Part shown: positions 25,598-34,921 of the stretch, piece by piece
Numbering within the stretch: position 1 is the stretch's first letter
Layout of the letters: every line of letters begins with the position of its first letter
NCBI GenBank assembly: GCA_023954035.1
Contig: JAMLIT010000001.1
Span: 62,001 to 126,000, forward strand
Reading direction: 5' to 3'
Source: Burkholderiaceae bacterium
GTDB taxonomy: Bacteria; Pseudomonadota; Gammaproteobacteria; Burkholderiales; Burkholderiaceae_C
Length of the DNA: 64,000 nucleotides
Notes under the pieces: generated by a model
Databases searched by the model: none
What the model saw: only the letters and a program-made list of their open reading frames with translations
Told to the model about the DNA's origin: nothing
Made by a program: the position numbers and the translations under genes

Positions 25598-26035
25598 ATG
25601 GGCATGCTCAAGGAATTTCGCGAATTCGCCATCAAGGGCAACGTCATCGACCTGGCCGTGGGCGTGATCATCGGTGGCGCATTCAGCAAGATCGTCGACT
25701 CCGTCGTGAAGGATCTCATCATGCCGGTCGTAGGGCTGGTCTTTGGGAAGCTCGATTTTTCCAACCTGTTCATCGTTCTGGCCCGGGTGCCGGAAGGCAC
25801 GCCGCGCACGCTGGACGCCCTGACGAAGGCGGGTGTGCCCGTGTTTGCCTACGGGCATTTCCTGACCGTTCTGGTCAATTTCATCATCCTGGCCGGAATC
25901 ATCTTTTTGATGGTCAAGGAGATCAACCGCCTCAAGCGCGAGGCGCCGCCGCCGCCGCCAGCAGCAGCACCGGAAGACATCGTGCTGCTGCGCGAAATTC
26001 GTGACAGCCTCAAGAACTCCACGTCCAACGCCTGA
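25598..26035 (+). CDS. mscL: large-conductance mechanosensitive channel
   Basis: A 145-residue MscL: N-terminal amphipathic segment and first helix ([20 protein letters not shown]), a second helix ([20 protein letters not shown]) and a C-terminal coiled bundle after a proline-rich linker. It opens under membrane tension to release solutes on osmotic downshift. ATG 25598 is supported by AAAGGAGA and by the conserved N-terminus; the longer frame from 25475 is not used. Confidence 0.97.
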   Translation: MGMLKEFREFAIKGNVIDLAVGVIIGGAFSKIVDSVVKDLIMPVVGLVFGKLDFSNLFIVLARVPEGTPRTLDALTKAGVPVFAYGHFLTVLVNFIILAGIIFLMVKEINRLKREAPPPPPAAAPEDIVLLREIRDSLKNSTSNA

Positions 26036-26037
26036 AA

Positions 26038-27120
26038 TCACTGCGCAGAAAGTCGGCGCGCCCAGCGCACGGCCTCGATCAGGCTGGATGCGTCCGCCCG
26101 GCCCGTGCCAGCGATGTCGAACGCCGTCCCGTGGTCCGGGCTGGTGCGCACCAGCGGCAGGCCCAGGGTGACGTTGACGCCCTTGTCCACGCCCAGGTAT
26201 TTCACTGGAATCAGCCCCTGGTCGTGGTACATGGCCACGACCACGTCGAATTCGCCGGGGTGCGCCGGCGTGTTGCGGGCCCGCATGAAGACGGTGTCGG
26301 GCGCCCAGGGGCCGCTGGCGTCCAGCCCTTCGCTGCGCGCGGCGGCGATGGCCGGTGCGATCACGTCGATTTCTTCCCGCCCGAAAAGGCCGGCCTCGCC
26401 GGCATGCGGGTTGAGCCCGGCCACGCCGATGCGCGGCCTGCGGCCCAGGCTCTTGAACAGCGCTGCGTGGGTGATGCGCAAGGTCTGCAGGACGTTGTCG
26501 CGCGTGACGGCATCCAGCGCATCGCGCAATGCCATGTGGATGCTCACCAGCACCGTGCACAGTTCCTCGCTGGCCAGCATCATGCGTACGGGCATCTGGC
26601 CCCGCTGGACGCCGGCGTGCGCCGCCGCTTGTGCCTGCAGCAGTTCGGTGTGCCCCGGAAAGTCCACTCCGGCGGCGTGCAGCGCTTCCTTGTGCAGCGG
26701 CGCGGTCACCACTGCGGCGATGTCGCCGCGCAGCGCGGCCTGCGCCGCCCACACCACGCAGTCCGCAGCGGCGCGCCCGGCCTGCGCTGCCACGACGCCA
26801 TAGGGCAAGGGGCCCGGCAAGCCGGCAAGCGGCAGCACGGGCAGACAGCGCGGCGGCATCTCGCGCGCCTGCGTCGGGGAGGCAATCACCGCTACCGGCA
26901 AATCGGCGATCCCCGGCTGGCGCACGCATGCGGCCGCGCGTCGCAGCGTGGCCAGCTCGCCGACGACGAAGGCGCCCTGCATCTGGTCTGGCGCATCGCG
27001 GAATGCCTTGGCAATGATTTCCGGTCCGATGCCCGCCGGGTCGCCCTGGGTGATCGCCAGGAGCGGCCGGGCGTCCGGGGCGCTGCATGGGGTGCTGCCA
27101 GGGGCGAAAACATCAGTCAA
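26038..27120 (-). CDS. pdxA: 4-hydroxythreonine-4-phosphate dehydrogenase
   Basis: A 360-residue PdxA of vitamin B6 synthesis: TQGDPAGIGPEI near the start, FPGHTELLQ, AMYHDQGLIPVKYLG with metal-binding histidine, and TSPDHGTAFDIAG. The only in-frame start before the conserved region is TTG 27120, preceded by AGAGG five bases upstream, and that AGAGG belongs to the dispersed repeat (27124-27167). The gene ends two bases from the convergent mscL stop. Confidence 0.93.
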   Translation of the reverse strand: MTDVFAPGSTPCSAPDARPLLAITQGDPAGIGPEIIAKAFRDAPDQMQGAFVVGELATLRRAAACVRQPGIADLPVAVIASPTQAREMPPRCLPVLPLAGLPGPLPYGVVAAQAGRAAADCVVWAAQAALRGDIAAVVTAPLHKEALHAAGVDFPGHTELLQAQAAAHAGVQRGQMPVRMMLASEELCTVLVSIHMALRDALDAVTRDNVLQTLRITHAALFKSLGRRPRIGVAGLNPHAGEAGLFGREEIDVIAPAIAAARSEGLDASGPWAPDTVFMRARNTPAHPGEFDVVVAMYHDQGLIPVKYLGVDKGVNVTLGLPLVRTSPDHGTAFDIAGTGRADASSLIEAVRWARRLSAQ

Positions 27121-27123
27121 ATC

Positions 27124-27167
27124 GGCCTCTAGCGCTTATCCATATTGAAAATATAGCTATCATTTTT
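27124..27167 (+). repeat. dispersed repeat copy A (pdxA-nif3 gap)
   Basis: GGCCTCTAGCGCTTAT, a spacer, then AGCTATCATTTTT. It fills the 64-base gap between pdxA and nif3 and provides the likely pdxA ribosome site. Similar copies lie at 29171, 41980, 50553 and 56512. Confidence 0.75.
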
Positions 27168-27184
27168 ATAATCTGCGTGGGCAG

Positions 27185-27934
27185 CTATGCCGGGTTGTCC
27201 ACGTCAATGAAGCGGTGGGCAATGCCCAACTGCTCGGCTACGTGGGCGGCGACAGCCGGCGCCCCGAAGCGTTCCGTGGCGTGGTGGCCTGCGGCGATGA
27301 AGCTCACTCCCATTTCCCTGGCCAGATGGGCCTGCGGCTCGGAAATCTCCCCGGTAAGAAATGCCTGCGCACCCGCAGCGGCGGCGGACTCGAAATACCC
27401 CTGCGCGCCGCCGGTGCACCAGGCGACCCGGGCAATCGGCCCCGCATGGCCAGCGACGCAAACCGGTTCGCGGCGCAGCACCCTGGCTACCTGCGCGCAC
27501 AGCTCGGCGTTGCTGGCGTACTGCACCTGGGCCAGGAAGCCGAGGTCTTGGTCGCCAAAGTGCGCGTCCGCCGTCCAGCCCAGTTCCGCCCCCAGGCGGG
27601 CGTTGTTGCCCAGCGCAGGGTGCGCATCGAGCGGCAAGTGGTAGGCAAACAGGTTGATGTCGTGCGCCAGAAGGCGCTGCAGGCGCTGCTTCATCCAGCC
27701 GGTCACCCGGCCGTCCTGGCCACGCCAGAACAGGCCGTGGTGCACCAGAATGGCGTCCGCCTGGGCTTCGATGGCGGCGTCGATCAGCGCCAGACTGGCG
27801 GTGACGCCGCTGACCAGCAGACGCACCGTGTCCTTGCCTTCCACCTGAAGGCCGTTGGGCCCGTAGTCCTTGAACTTTTCGGGCTGCAGCAGCGTGTCCA
27901 GGCTGTGCAGCACGCGAGCGCGCGATGTGTTCAT
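27185..27934 (-). CDS. Nif3-like dinuclear metal center protein
   Basis: A 249-residue NIF3/YbgI/DUF34 protein. The metal-binding motifs are seen in ILVHHGLFW and FIAAGHHATERFG with LFAYHLPLDAH between. Its precise reaction is not established; GTP cyclohydrolase I type 2 annotations are doubtful. ATG 27934 begins the conserved N-terminus; the longer frame to 28147 overlaps the divergent protease gene. The 86 bases between the two starts must hold both promoters. Confidence 0.9.
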   Translation of the reverse strand: MNTSRARVLHSLDTLLQPEKFKDYGPNGLQVEGKDTVRLLVSGVTASLALIDAAIEAQADAILVHHGLFWRGQDGRVTGWMKQRLQRLLAHDINLFAYHLPLDAHPALGNNARLGAELGWTADAHFGDQDLGFLAQVQYASNAELCAQVARVLRREPVCVAGHAGPIARVAWCTGGAQGYFESAAAAGAQAFLTGEISEPQAHLAREMGVSFIAAGHHATERFGAPAVAAHVAEQLGIAHRFIDVDNPA

Positions 27935-28020
27935 GGCGCTATTGTGGCCTGCGCTGCGCGACAATAGGCCCCGCGCGCAACCGGCCGGCCTGCGCTTTTC
28001 TTTTTTTCTACTGCCTCCCC

Positions 28021-29172
28021 ATGAAACGCCTCTGGCTGCTTTTTTCGCAAACCCTGACGGTTCTCGTCGCTGCCTGGTTCGTGGTGGCCACCTTGCAGCC
28101 AGGCTGGCTGCGCGGCGTGAACCTGCCGGGACGCACCTCGGTGTCACTGCTGCAAGCTCCGCCCACCCAGCCCGGCGAACCCATGCCGGGGAGCTTCAGC
28201 GGCGCGGCGCGCAAGGCGGCGCCCGCGGTGGTCAGCATCACGGCAAGCAAGGCGCCTGTGCGCGACCCGCGCAGCGACGACCCGTGGTTCCAATTCTTCT
28301 TTGGCGACCAGGCCAACCGGCCGCAGGTCGGCCTGGGCAGCGGCGTCATCGTCAGTCCCGAGGGCTACATCCTCACCAACAACCACGTCGTCGACGGCGC
28401 CGACGAAATCGACGTAACGCTCTCCGACAGCCGCAAGGCGCGGGCCACGGTCATCGGCACCGATCCGGAGACTGACCTGGCCATTCTGAAAATCGAACTG
28501 GACAAACTGCCCGTGATCGTCCTGGGCGACTCCGACACGGCCCAGGTCGGTGACCGCGTGCTCGCCATTGGCAACCCCTTCGGCGTGGGCCAAACCGTGA
28601 CCAGCGGCATCGTCAGCGCCCTGGGGCGCAGCCAGCTGGGCATCAACACCTTCGAAAATTTCATCCAGACCGACGCCGCCATCAATCCTGGCAACTCGGG
28701 TGGCGCGCTGGTGGACGTCAACGGCAACCTGCTGGGCATCAACACGGCCATCTATTCCCGTTCGGGAGGCAGCCTGGGCATCGGGTTCGCCATTCCCGTC
28801 TCCACGGCAAAAATGGTGCTCAGCAGCATCACCACCACAGGTCAGGTCACGCGCGGCTGGATCGGGGTGGAGCCGAGCGAGCTCTCGCCTGAGATGGCAG
28901 AGACCTTTGGCGTCAAGGCCACATCGGGCGTGCTGATCACCGGTGTCCTGCAGAACGCGCCCGGCGCGCACGCGGGCCTGCGGCCGGGTGACGTCATCAC
29001 CGAGGTCGCGGGCAAGCCGGTGGTCAGTGTTGCCGGGCTGCTCAGCACGGTGGCAGCCCTGGTGCCGGGTGAAGCGGCCCGTCTGCGCGTGCAGCGCGGT
29101 GACCAGGATCTCACCCTGGAAGTGGTGCCCGGCGTGCGCCCCAGGCAGCGGCGTGCGCCGCTAAGAAGATAA
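28021..29172 (+). CDS. periplasmic DegS/HtrA-type serine protease
   Basis: A 383-residue trypsin-like protease with a single PDZ domain. An N-terminal anchor (LWLLFSQTLTVLVAAWFVVA) places it in the inner membrane facing the periplasm. The catalytic triad is H122 (TNNHVVDG), D152 (ETDLAILK) and S226 (NPGNSGGALV). The PDZ covers about 270-375. One PDZ and a membrane anchor favour a DegS-like role in envelope stress over DegP. ATG 28021 is chosen at the start of the anchor. Confidence 0.93.
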   Translation: MKRLWLLFSQTLTVLVAAWFVVATLQPGWLRGVNLPGRTSVSLLQAPPTQPGEPMPGSFSGAARKAAPAVVSITASKAPVRDPRSDDPWFQFFFGDQANRPQVGLGSGVIVSPEGYILTNNHVVDGADEIDVTLSDSRKARATVIGTDPETDLAILKIELDKLPVIVLGDSDTAQVGDRVLAIGNPFGVGQTVTSGIVSALGRSQLGINTFENFIQTDAAINPGNSGGALVDVNGNLLGINTAIYSRSGGSLGIGFAIPVSTAKMVLSSITTTGQVTRGWIGVEPSELSPEMAETFGVKATSGVLITGVLQNAPGAHAGLRPGDVITEVAGKPVVSVAGLLSTVAALVPGEAARLRVQRGDQDLTLEVVPGVRPRQRRAPLRR

Positions 29173-29214
29173 AAATGATAGCTGCCGAGGCTTTCCAGCC
29201 TTGCGCTAGCCGCC
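29171..29214 (-). repeat. dispersed repeat copy B (after the DegS-like gene)
   Basis: Read on the minus strand it gives GGCGGCTAGCGC ... AGCTATCATTTTT, an inverted copy of the 27124 element. It overlaps the protease stop codon by two bases. Confidence 0.65.
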
Positions 29215-29223
29215 TATTTGTCC

Positions 29224-29248
29224 CAAAAAACGCGGCACTTGAGCCGCA
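29224..29248 (-). terminator. tatC rho-independent terminator
   Basis: On the minus strand the stem GCGGC/GCCGC (29247-29232) with a six-base loop is followed by TTTTTT. It begins immediately after the tatC stop, so it ends the his-tat transcript. Confidence 0.75.
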
Positions 29249-30043
29249 TTAGGGGCCAGACGCTGCCTCTTCGCCCTCTTCGGGCGCCTTGGTATGGCGA
29301 ATGAAAAGCTGCGCGGCCCAAATGCCCACCTCATAGAGCAGCACCATGGGAATGGCCAGCGCCAGCTGCGACACCACGTCGGGCGGCGTCACAATGGCCG
29401 CGATGATGAACGCGAGCACGATGAAATAGCCACGGAAGTTTTTGAGCTGTGCCACGCTGACCATGCCCAGCCGCGCCAACACGATGACCACGATGGGCAC
29501 TTCGAACGCCAGCCCGAAAGCAATGAACATGGTGAGTACGAAGCTCAGATAAGCCTCGATGTCAGGCGCGGCGGTAATGCTCTTGGGCGCAAAGCTCTGG
29601 ATAAAGGCAAAGACCTTGCCAAACACCAGAAAGTAGCAGAACGCCACGCCGAACAGAAAAAGCAAGGTGCTGGAGACCACCAGGGGAAGCACCAGCTTCT
29701 TCTCGTGCATGTACAGGCCGGGGGCAATGAATCCCCAGATCTGCCACAGCACCACCGGCAGGGCAATCATGAAGGCCGACATCAGCAGAATCTTGAGCGG
29801 CACCATGAACGGGGAAATCACCGACGTGGCGATCAACGTGGCTCCCTTGGGCAGGTGCGCCACCAGAGGAGCAGCCAGCAGATCGTAGAGCGCGCCGGGC
29901 CCGGGAAAGAAGAACAGCACAGCCGCCACGACGCCCACCGAGACGATGGCCTTGACCAGCCGGTCGCGCAGCTCCATCAGGTGCTGCACAAAAGGCTGCT
30001 CGGTACCGGCAAGCTCGTCGTCTGGGGAAGGGGTCTGGGCCAT
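29249..30043 (-). CDS. tatC: Sec-independent translocase subunit TatC
   Basis: A 264-residue six-helix membrane protein. The conserved N-terminus with the twin-arginine-binding glutamate is HLMELRDRLVKAI, followed by FVLTMFIAFGLAFEVPIVVI and the late FRGYFIVLAFIIAAIVTPPD. It recognises Tat signal peptides. ATG 30043 precedes the conserved start; the longer frame overlaps tatB. It is last of tatABC. Confidence 0.97.
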   Translation of the reverse strand: MAQTPSPDDELAGTEQPFVQHLMELRDRLVKAIVSVGVVAAVLFFFPGPGALYDLLAAPLVAHLPKGATLIATSVISPFMVPLKILLMSAFMIALPVVLWQIWGFIAPGLYMHEKKLVLPLVVSSTLLFLFGVAFCYFLVFGKVFAFIQSFAPKSITAAPDIEAYLSFVLTMFIAFGLAFEVPIVVIVLARLGMVSVAQLKNFRGYFIVLAFIIAAIVTPPDVVSQLALAIPMVLLYEVGIWAAQLFIRHTKAPEEGEEAASGP

Positions 30044-30099
30044 GGTCAGGAGGTGCCGGGCTGCTTGCGCCCAAAGCCGCGCGGCTGGCGGCGCAGCGG

Positions 30100-30576
30100 T
30101 CAGTGAAATTTCTGGGGACGGTAGCGCGCCACGCGCGCCGCGCCCGATTGCGCCTTGGTGCGAACCCCTGCGCGCGACTTGTACCACTGTGGCATGGCGC
30201 CGCGCTTGAGGCGCCAGTTCTTGCCCGGATTGCGGTAGGTGGGCACGACGCTGCTCTGCGCGGCGCCGAGGTAGCCGGCGTTGGCCGTATCGGCCGCCTG
30301 CGCCGCGGCAGCGATGTCGCGCTCGAACTCGCTGGCGCTGGTATGGATGGTCTGCTCGACGTCGCGGGCGGCGTTCTCCACCGTGTCCTTCATCTTGCGC
30401 AGTTCGTCGAGTTCCATCGAGCGGTTGACCTCGGACTTGACGTCGGCCACGTAGCGCTGCGCCTTGCCCAGCAAGGTGCCCACGGTGCGGGCGACGCGCG
30501 GCAGTTTCTCGGGCCCGACGACGATCAGCGCCACCACGCCGATCAAGGCCATTTTGGAAAGCCCGATGTCAATCAT
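30100..30576 (-). CDS. tatB: Tat translocase subunit TatB
   Basis: A 158-residue protein: one N-terminal helix ([20 protein letters not shown]), the [13 protein letters not shown] amphipathic segment with the TatB-type glutamate, then a long helical cytoplasmic tail rich in Ala/Glu and a basic end. It forms the TatBC receptor. The gap to tatA is 24 bases and to tatC 56. Confidence 0.95.
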   Translation of the reverse strand: MIDIGLSKMALIGVVALIVVGPEKLPRVARTVGTLLGKAQRYVADVKSEVNRSMELDELRKMKDTVENAARDVEQTIHTSASEFERDIAAAAQAADTANAGYLGAAQSSVVPTYRNPGKNWRLKRGAMPQWYKSRAGVRTKAQSGAARVARYRPQKFH

Positions 30577-30600
30577 GCGCCTGGGTCCGCCTGCAGCAGA

Positions 30601-30843
30601 TCAGCTTTTTTGCTTGGCTTGCACATCCACGGTGGACGGGTCTTGCGCCGCCGACGCATTGGTGACCTGCGAGGGCGCAGGGGGCACGGCGGCATCGTCG
30701 GCGGAACCATCGCGCATGCCGTCCTTGAAGCCCTTGACCGCGCCGCCCAGGTCCGAACCCATGTTCTTGAGCTTCTTGGTGCCAAACACCATCACCACGA
30801 TCAGCAGCACGATCAGCCAGTGCCAGATGGAAAAAGAGCCCAT
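30601..30843 (-). CDS. tatA: Tat translocase pore subunit TatA
   Basis: An 80-residue protein: a transmembrane helix ([15 protein letters not shown]), the [16 protein letters not shown] amphipathic helix, then a charged tail. It multimerises to form the export path for folded proteins such as PetA. ATG 30843 has AGGAGA upstream. Confidence 0.96.
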   Translation of the reverse strand: MGSFSIWHWLIVLLIVVMVFGTKKLKNMGSDLGGAVKGFKDGMRDGSADDAAVPPAPSQVTNASAAQDPSTVDVQAKQKS

Positions 30844-30934
30844 GAGAATCTCCTAAGGAATGCAGACCATTTTAGACGGCGTCGACCAGCTCACTTGCAG
30901 ACAGCTTGCAACAACCCTTTGGCGCGGGACGCGC

Positions 30935-31291
30935 TCACCCCTTCAACCAGGGACGGGGACCCCCCATGACGTGCATGTGCAGGTGGTCCACCTCCTGGCC
31001 GCCTTCCCGTCCGGTGTTGACCACGATGCGAAAGCCTCCCTGCGGATACGGCCTGCAGCCCTGCTCCAGCGCCAGGCGCGGCGCCAGGGCCATCATGCGA
31101 CCGAGCAGCGCCGCATGGCGCGGCTCCACCTGGGCCATGGAAGGCAGATGCAGGCGCGGGACGATGAGGAAATGCACGGGTGCGTGCGGGTGGATGTCGT
31201 GGAAGGCAAAGAGTTCCTCGTCCTCGTAGACCTTGCGGGAGGCAATCTCGCCAGCGGCAATCTTGCAGAAAAGACAGTTGGGATCGTGCAT
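30935..31291 (-). CDS. HIT-family histidine triad hydrolase
   Basis: A 118-residue HIT protein with the triad HLHMHVMGG near the C-terminus and an N-terminal CLFCK zinc-binding pair. It resembles HinT-type nucleoside phosphoramidase/adenylate hydrolases. ATG 31291 starts at the conserved MHDPNCLFCKI. A HIT gene between hisE and tatA is usual in this family; here a patatin and a DUF4870 gene also intervene. Confidence 0.93.
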   Translation of the reverse strand: MHDPNCLFCKIAAGEIASRKVYEDEELFAFHDIHPHAPVHFLIVPRLHLPSMAQVEPRHAALLGRMMALAPRLALEQGCRPYPQGGFRIVVNTGREGGQEVDHLHMHVMGGPRPWLKG

Positions 31292-31311
31292 CAGAGCGTT
31301 TATGCAAAAAG

Positions 31312-32337
31312 TCAGAGGTTTTGTGTCAGGTGCAGCGTGGCGCGCACCCCCAGGTCCTGGCGATGCGCCGCCAGCCACGCGACTCCCGCCGCGCGGCCGC
31401 GTTCGAACAGCTTGTGCAAAAAGCCCCCATCGGCCTGCGCCTTGCTTGCAGCGCCAAACTCGGACAGGGCCGCGCCGCCGTCGATGCGGTGCATGCGGAT
31501 GTCCTTGTAGACCTTGGGGTCGAGCTTGCCTTCGTGCAACAGCCGCCGCACGAATTCGATGGCGCGCAACTCCGCCAGCAGGCAGGCGTTGAAGTTGATT
31601 TCGTTCATGCGGTCCATGATTTCTGGCACCGTATCGGGCACGTCATCGTGCGCAATCGGGTTGATTTGCACCAGCAGGATATCCCGGCAATCGGCTTCGT
31701 AGATGAGCGGGTACAAGGCAGGGTTGCCGGAATAGCCGCCGTCCCAATAGGCCTGGCCGCCAATGTCCACCGGCCGAAAGACCATGGGCAGACAGGCCGA
31801 GGCCATGACGGCGGCTGCGCTCAACTGCGCGCCGGAAAAAATTTCGCCGCGGCCGGTGCGCACGTTGGTCGCGCAGACGAACACGCGCGGCACGCCCGCA
31901 GGTGCGGCTGCAAGGCGCTCGAAATCGAACTCGCGCTCGAGCAAGCTGCGCAGCGGGTTGATGTCAAGCGGGTTGATCTGCGCGGGCGCCAGCCAGGGCG
32001 TCATCCACGCCACGGCGGGCAGCACCATGGGGCCGCCCCAGCCGGGCCCGGCCAGCGCCCCAATCCCGTCCCAGAGCCGCGCCAAGGCGGCGCGAGCGAG
32101 ACGCGCGCCTTCGGCGCGGACCTCTGCCGCGTCCCCGGGATGCGCCGCAGCCTGCGCAAAGCCGTGCGCCAGTGCGACGGCGTTCATGGCGCCCGCGCTG
32201 GTGCCGCTGATACCGTCGATGTCGATGCGCCCGTCTTCCAGCAGGGCGTCGAGCACGCCCCAGGTCAGCGCGCCGTGCGAACCGCCGCCTTGCAGCGCCA
32301 GGCTGAGCGTGTGCCGGCCATCCGCCGAATCAGGCAT
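31312..32337 (-). CDS. patatin-like phospholipase
   Basis: A 341-residue patatin domain protein: oxyanion loop LQGGGSHGA, nucleophile elbow GTSAG and the dyad aspartate in WDGGYSGNP. It is expected to hydrolyse acyl esters of phospholipids or storage lipids. No signal peptide is seen, so cytosolic action is likely. Its start overlaps the end of the DUF4870 gene by eight bases, so it belongs to the same minus-strand operon. Confidence 0.92.
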   Translation of the reverse strand: MPDSADGRHTLSLALQGGGSHGALTWGVLDALLEDGRIDIDGISGTSAGAMNAVALAHGFAQAAAHPGDAAEVRAEGARLARAALARLWDGIGALAGPGWGGPMVLPAVAWMTPWLAPAQINPLDINPLRSLLEREFDFERLAAAPAGVPRVFVCATNVRTGRGEIFSGAQLSAAAVMASACLPMVFRPVDIGGQAYWDGGYSGNPALYPLIYEADCRDILLVQINPIAHDDVPDTVPEIMDRMNEINFNACLLAELRAIEFVRRLLHEGKLDPKVYKDIRMHRIDGGAALSEFGAASKAQADGGFLHKLFERGRAAGVAWLAAHRQDLGVRATLHLTQNL

Positions 32338-32716
32338 TCAATGCGCGACGATTGCTCATCGCCACCATGCCGCGCACGATGCGGTACAGGAACCACAGCG
32401 AAATCAGGCACCAGGCGATCCAGCCGGGGAGGAAGAACAGCAGCCACAGCGGCGCGGTGACGATGTACAGCACACCCGCCCAAATCACGGTGCGGATGCG
32501 CCAGGAAAAATGGCTGGCCTGCCAGGTGCCTGCGGCGTCGGAGCGCTTGACCAGGTCGATGATGAGCGCAATCACCAGCAGCAAGGCCCCGGGCTGCGCG
32601 CCCGGAATGACCGCGCCGAGCGCGACGATGAGGTGCAGCGCATAGCTCAGCCAGCCCCAGGCCATCAGTCCCTCGGCCCGCTGGTCCTGGTCTGCAATGT
32701 CGATGATGTCACTCAT
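32330..32716 (-). CDS. DUF4870 membrane protein
   Basis: A 128-residue protein with about three transmembrane helices ([53 protein letters not shown]). The family has no known function. It overlaps hisE by four bases (ATGA) and the patatin by eight, so it is tightly coupled in the operon. Its place next to hisE is conserved in related genomes as I recall. Confidence 0.88.
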   Translation of the reverse strand: MSDIIDIADQDQRAEGLMAWGWLSYALHLIVALGAVIPGAQPGALLLVIALIIDLVKRSDAAGTWQASHFSWRIRTVIWAGVLYIVTAPLWLLFFLPGWIAWCLISLWFLYRIVRGMVAMSNRRALNA

Positions 32717-33108
32717 GGTCGCTCCTCCCGCGTGGCCCGCGCCTCTGCCTTGCGCAAGGCCTTTTCCTCGATGCCGCTGGTGCCGGCGCGGCGCTCCAGC
32801 TCGCTGATCACATCCTGCGGCGACGCGCCGTAATGCGCAAGCGCCACCATACAGTGAAACCAGAGGTCGGCCACCTCATTGACCAACCTGGATCGATCGC
32901 CGCCTCGGTCCAGGTCTTTGGCAGCCATGACCACTTCGGTCGCTTCCTCGCCGATCTTCTTCAGGAATGCATCGGGGCCCCGATGCAGCAAACGCGCCAC
33001 ATAGCTCGTGTCGGGGTCGCCGCCCTGCGCCGGTTTGCGGCTCTCGATGGTCGCAGCCAGGCGGGCCAGTGCGCCCTCGTCGGCAGAAAGATCGGTGGTT
33101 CGGGTCAT
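32713..33108 (-). CDS. hisE: phosphoribosyl-ATP pyrophosphatase
   Basis: A 131-residue MazG-like His[21 protein letters not shown], then [12 protein letters not shown] and [14 protein letters not shown]. It removes pyrophosphate from phosphoribosyl-ATP in histidine synthesis. ATG 33108 is five bases after the hisI stop. In this family hisI and hisE are separate genes, as here. Confidence 0.96.
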   Translation of the reverse strand: MTRTTDLSADEGALARLAATIESRKPAQGGDPDTSYVARLLHRGPDAFLKKIGEEATEVVMAAKDLDRGGDRSRLVNEVADLWFHCMVALAHYGASPQDVISELERRAGTSGIEEKALRKAEARATREERP

Positions 33109-33113
33109 GCAGA

Positions 33114-33503
33114 TTACTTGTAGATGCAAGCCGGGTCTTTCAAGACCGGCTCGGTGGCCTGCCACTGCCCGTCCTTGAGAACGCGGTAGAAACAGCTGTG
33201 CCGGCCGGTATGGCAGGCAATGCCGGGTTCGTGCCCGCGCTGGGTGACGCTGAGCAACACCACGTCCTGGTCGCAGTCGATGCGGATGGCGTGCACGTCC
33301 TGCACATGGCCCGATTCCTCGCCCTTGAACCAGAGCTTGCCGCGCGAGCGGCTGAAGTAGACCGCACGACCCAGCGCGGCGGTTTTCTGCAGGGCTTCGC
33401 GGTTCATCCAGGCGAACATCAATACGTCGCCGGTACCGCGCTCTTGCGCAATCACCGGCACCAGCCCTTGGGCGTCCCATTGCACTTGGTCGAGCCAGTC
33501 CAT
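33114..33503 (-). CDS. hisI: phosphoribosyl-AMP cyclohydrolase
   Basis: A 129-residue HisI with the metal-binding cysteines in [10 protein letters not shown] and [11 protein letters not shown]. It opens the purine ring of phosphoribosyl-AMP in histidine synthesis. I choose ATG 33503 (MDWLDQVQW) by comparison with the family; ATG 33509 is also possible. It begins seven bases after sppA, not after hisF as is usual. Confidence 0.95.
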   Translation of the reverse strand: MDWLDQVQWDAQGLVPVIAQERGTGDVLMFAWMNREALQKTAALGRAVYFSRSRGKLWFKGEESGHVQDVHAIRIDCDQDVVLLSVTQRGHEPGIACHTGRHSCFYRVLKDGQWQATEPVLKDPACIYK

Positions 33504-33510
33504 GGGCATC

Positions 33511-34548
33511 TCAGCGCAATGGCAGCGCCGCCGACTGCAGGGCGCGCATGGCGCCTGCGCCCAGCGCCGCGCCAAAGCGCCTGGCCAGGCGCTCGGCGAC
33601 ATTTTCGCGCCGGGTGTAGTCGATCACTTCCTCCGCCTTGACCACGTCGCGCGCCACCTGGTCCAGGCTGCCGATCTGATCGGCCAGGCCCATGTCGATG
33701 GCTTGCTGGCCCGTCCAGAACAGGCCGCTGAAGGTTTCCGGGGTTTCCTTCAGGCGATCGCCCCGCCCGGCCTTGACTGCAGCGATGAACTGTTGGTGGA
33801 TCTGGTCGAGCATCTTTTGCGCAAAGTCGCGCTGCTTTTCCGTCTGCGGGCTGAAGGGGTCGAGGAAGCCCTTGTTTTCGCCCGCAGTGAGCAAGCGGCG
33901 CTCGACGCCGAGCTTGTCCATGGTACCGGTAAAGCCAAAACCGTCCATCAGCACGCCAATGCTGCCGACAATGCTGGCCTTGTTGACGAAAATGTCGTCG
34001 GCGGCGGCGGCGATGTAGTACGCCGCAGACGCACAGGTTTCCTCGACCACGGCGTAGACCGGTTTGTTGTGCTTGGCCTTGAGGCGCACGATTTCGTCGT
34101 TGATCATGCCCGCCTGCACCGGGCTGCCGCCGGGCGAATTGACCAGCAACACCACGGCCTGCGAGCCTTCGTCCTCGAAGGCGCTGCGCATGGCGGCCAT
34201 CACGTACTCGGCGCTGGCATCGGTGTCCGAGGCGATTTCGCCCTTGATTTCCACCACCGCCGTGTGCGGGCTGCTTTTGCTGGCAGTGCCCATGTCGCGC
34301 GAAAAGACGGCCCAGGCGATGGCTCCGACCAACGCCAGCCAAAGCAGGCGTGTGAAGGTGCGCCAACGGCGGGCGGCGCGCTGCTCGCGCACGGTGGCCA
34401 GCACCAGTTCTTCCAGCACGCCGCGCTCCCAGCCGCTGGAGGCGGCGGCTTGTTTGACTTCTGAATTCATAGCATCCTTTTCCCACAGGTCGGGCGCTGG
34501 CGGGTATTTTTCATTGGAACTTGTGTTCGGGTCCTTGGCGTCTGTCAT
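33511..34548 (-). CDS. sppA: SppA-type signal peptide peptidase (S49)
   Basis: A 345-residue S49 protease of the short, single-domain form. A membrane helix ([19 protein letters not shown], about 65-83) follows a cytosolic N-terminus. The catalytic fold shows [10 protein letters not shown], the serine segment [11 protein letters not shown] and the lysine segment [11 protein letters not shown]. It degrades cleaved signal peptides in the membrane. ATG 34548 sits next to the Rieske gene stop (34550). Confidence 0.93.
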   Translation of the reverse strand: MTDAKDPNTSSNEKYPPAPDLWEKDAMNSEVKQAAASSGWERGVLEELVLATVREQRAARRWRTFTRLLWLALVGAIAWAVFSRDMGTASKSSPHTAVVEIKGEIASDTDASAEYVMAAMRSAFEDEGSQAVVLLVNSPGGSPVQAGMINDEIVRLKAKHNKPVYAVVEETCASAAYYIAAAADDIFVNKASIVGSIGVLMDGFGFTGTMDKLGVERRLLTAGENKGFLDPFSPQTEKQRDFAQKMLDQIHQQFIAAVKAGRGDRLKETPETFSGLFWTGQQAIDMGLADQIGSLDQVARDVVKAEEVIDYTRRENVAERLARRFGAALGAGAMRALQSAALPLR

Positions 34549-34549
34549 G

Positions 34550-34921
34550 TCACCACCCGGGAGGCTGGAGTTGGGGGGAAGTATGCCAGCGCACCCGTCC
34601 AGCCTGTTCGGACACGGTGATTTTCACCAGGCCGCGCCGGCAGGGACCGGCCACGCAGTGGCCGCTGGCTGGGGCGTACATGGCACCGTGGGTGGCACAC
34701 ATCAGCCAATGGCCGGTGGAATCAAAGAACTGGCCCTCGACGTAATCCATTTCCATGGGCACGTGGCCACAGCGGTTCAGGTAGGCCTGTACCTGGCCTT
34801 GGTAGCGCACCGCGAAGGCGCGGCAGGCCTGGCCCAGATAGACCACGTCAAAGGCCACGGCCGCGCCGCTGTCGGCCAGGGCGTCGCTGGCGCACAGGTC
34901 CTGCGCTCCATCCTCGCTCAT
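34550..34921 (-). CDS. Rieske 2Fe-2S domain protein
   Basis: A 123-residue soluble Rieske protein. The cluster ligands are C-x-H in NRCGHVPMEMD and C-x2-H in MCATHGAMYAP. It resembles small ferredoxin-type Rieske proteins rather than the bc1 subunit. It sits between a HAD phosphatase and sppA, overlapping the phosphatase stop by four bases. The redox partner is unknown. Confidence 0.92.
   Translation of the reverse strand: MSEDGAQDLCASDALADSGAAVAFDVVYLGQACRAFAVRYQGQVQAYLNRCGHVPMEMDYVEGQFFDSTGHWLMCATHGAMYAPASGHCVAGPCRRGLVKITVSEQAGRVRWHTSPQLQPPGW

Noticed and set aside
25415..27088. A 557-residue minus-strand frame over mscL and pdxA
   Set aside because: The true pdxA frame is elsewhere and gives full family motifs; this one is a low-complexity Arg/Ala shadow.
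29231..29248. A terminator for the DegS-like gene on the plus strand
   Set aside because: The hairpin is followed by a T-run only on the minus strand; on the plus strand it is followed by ATTAGG.
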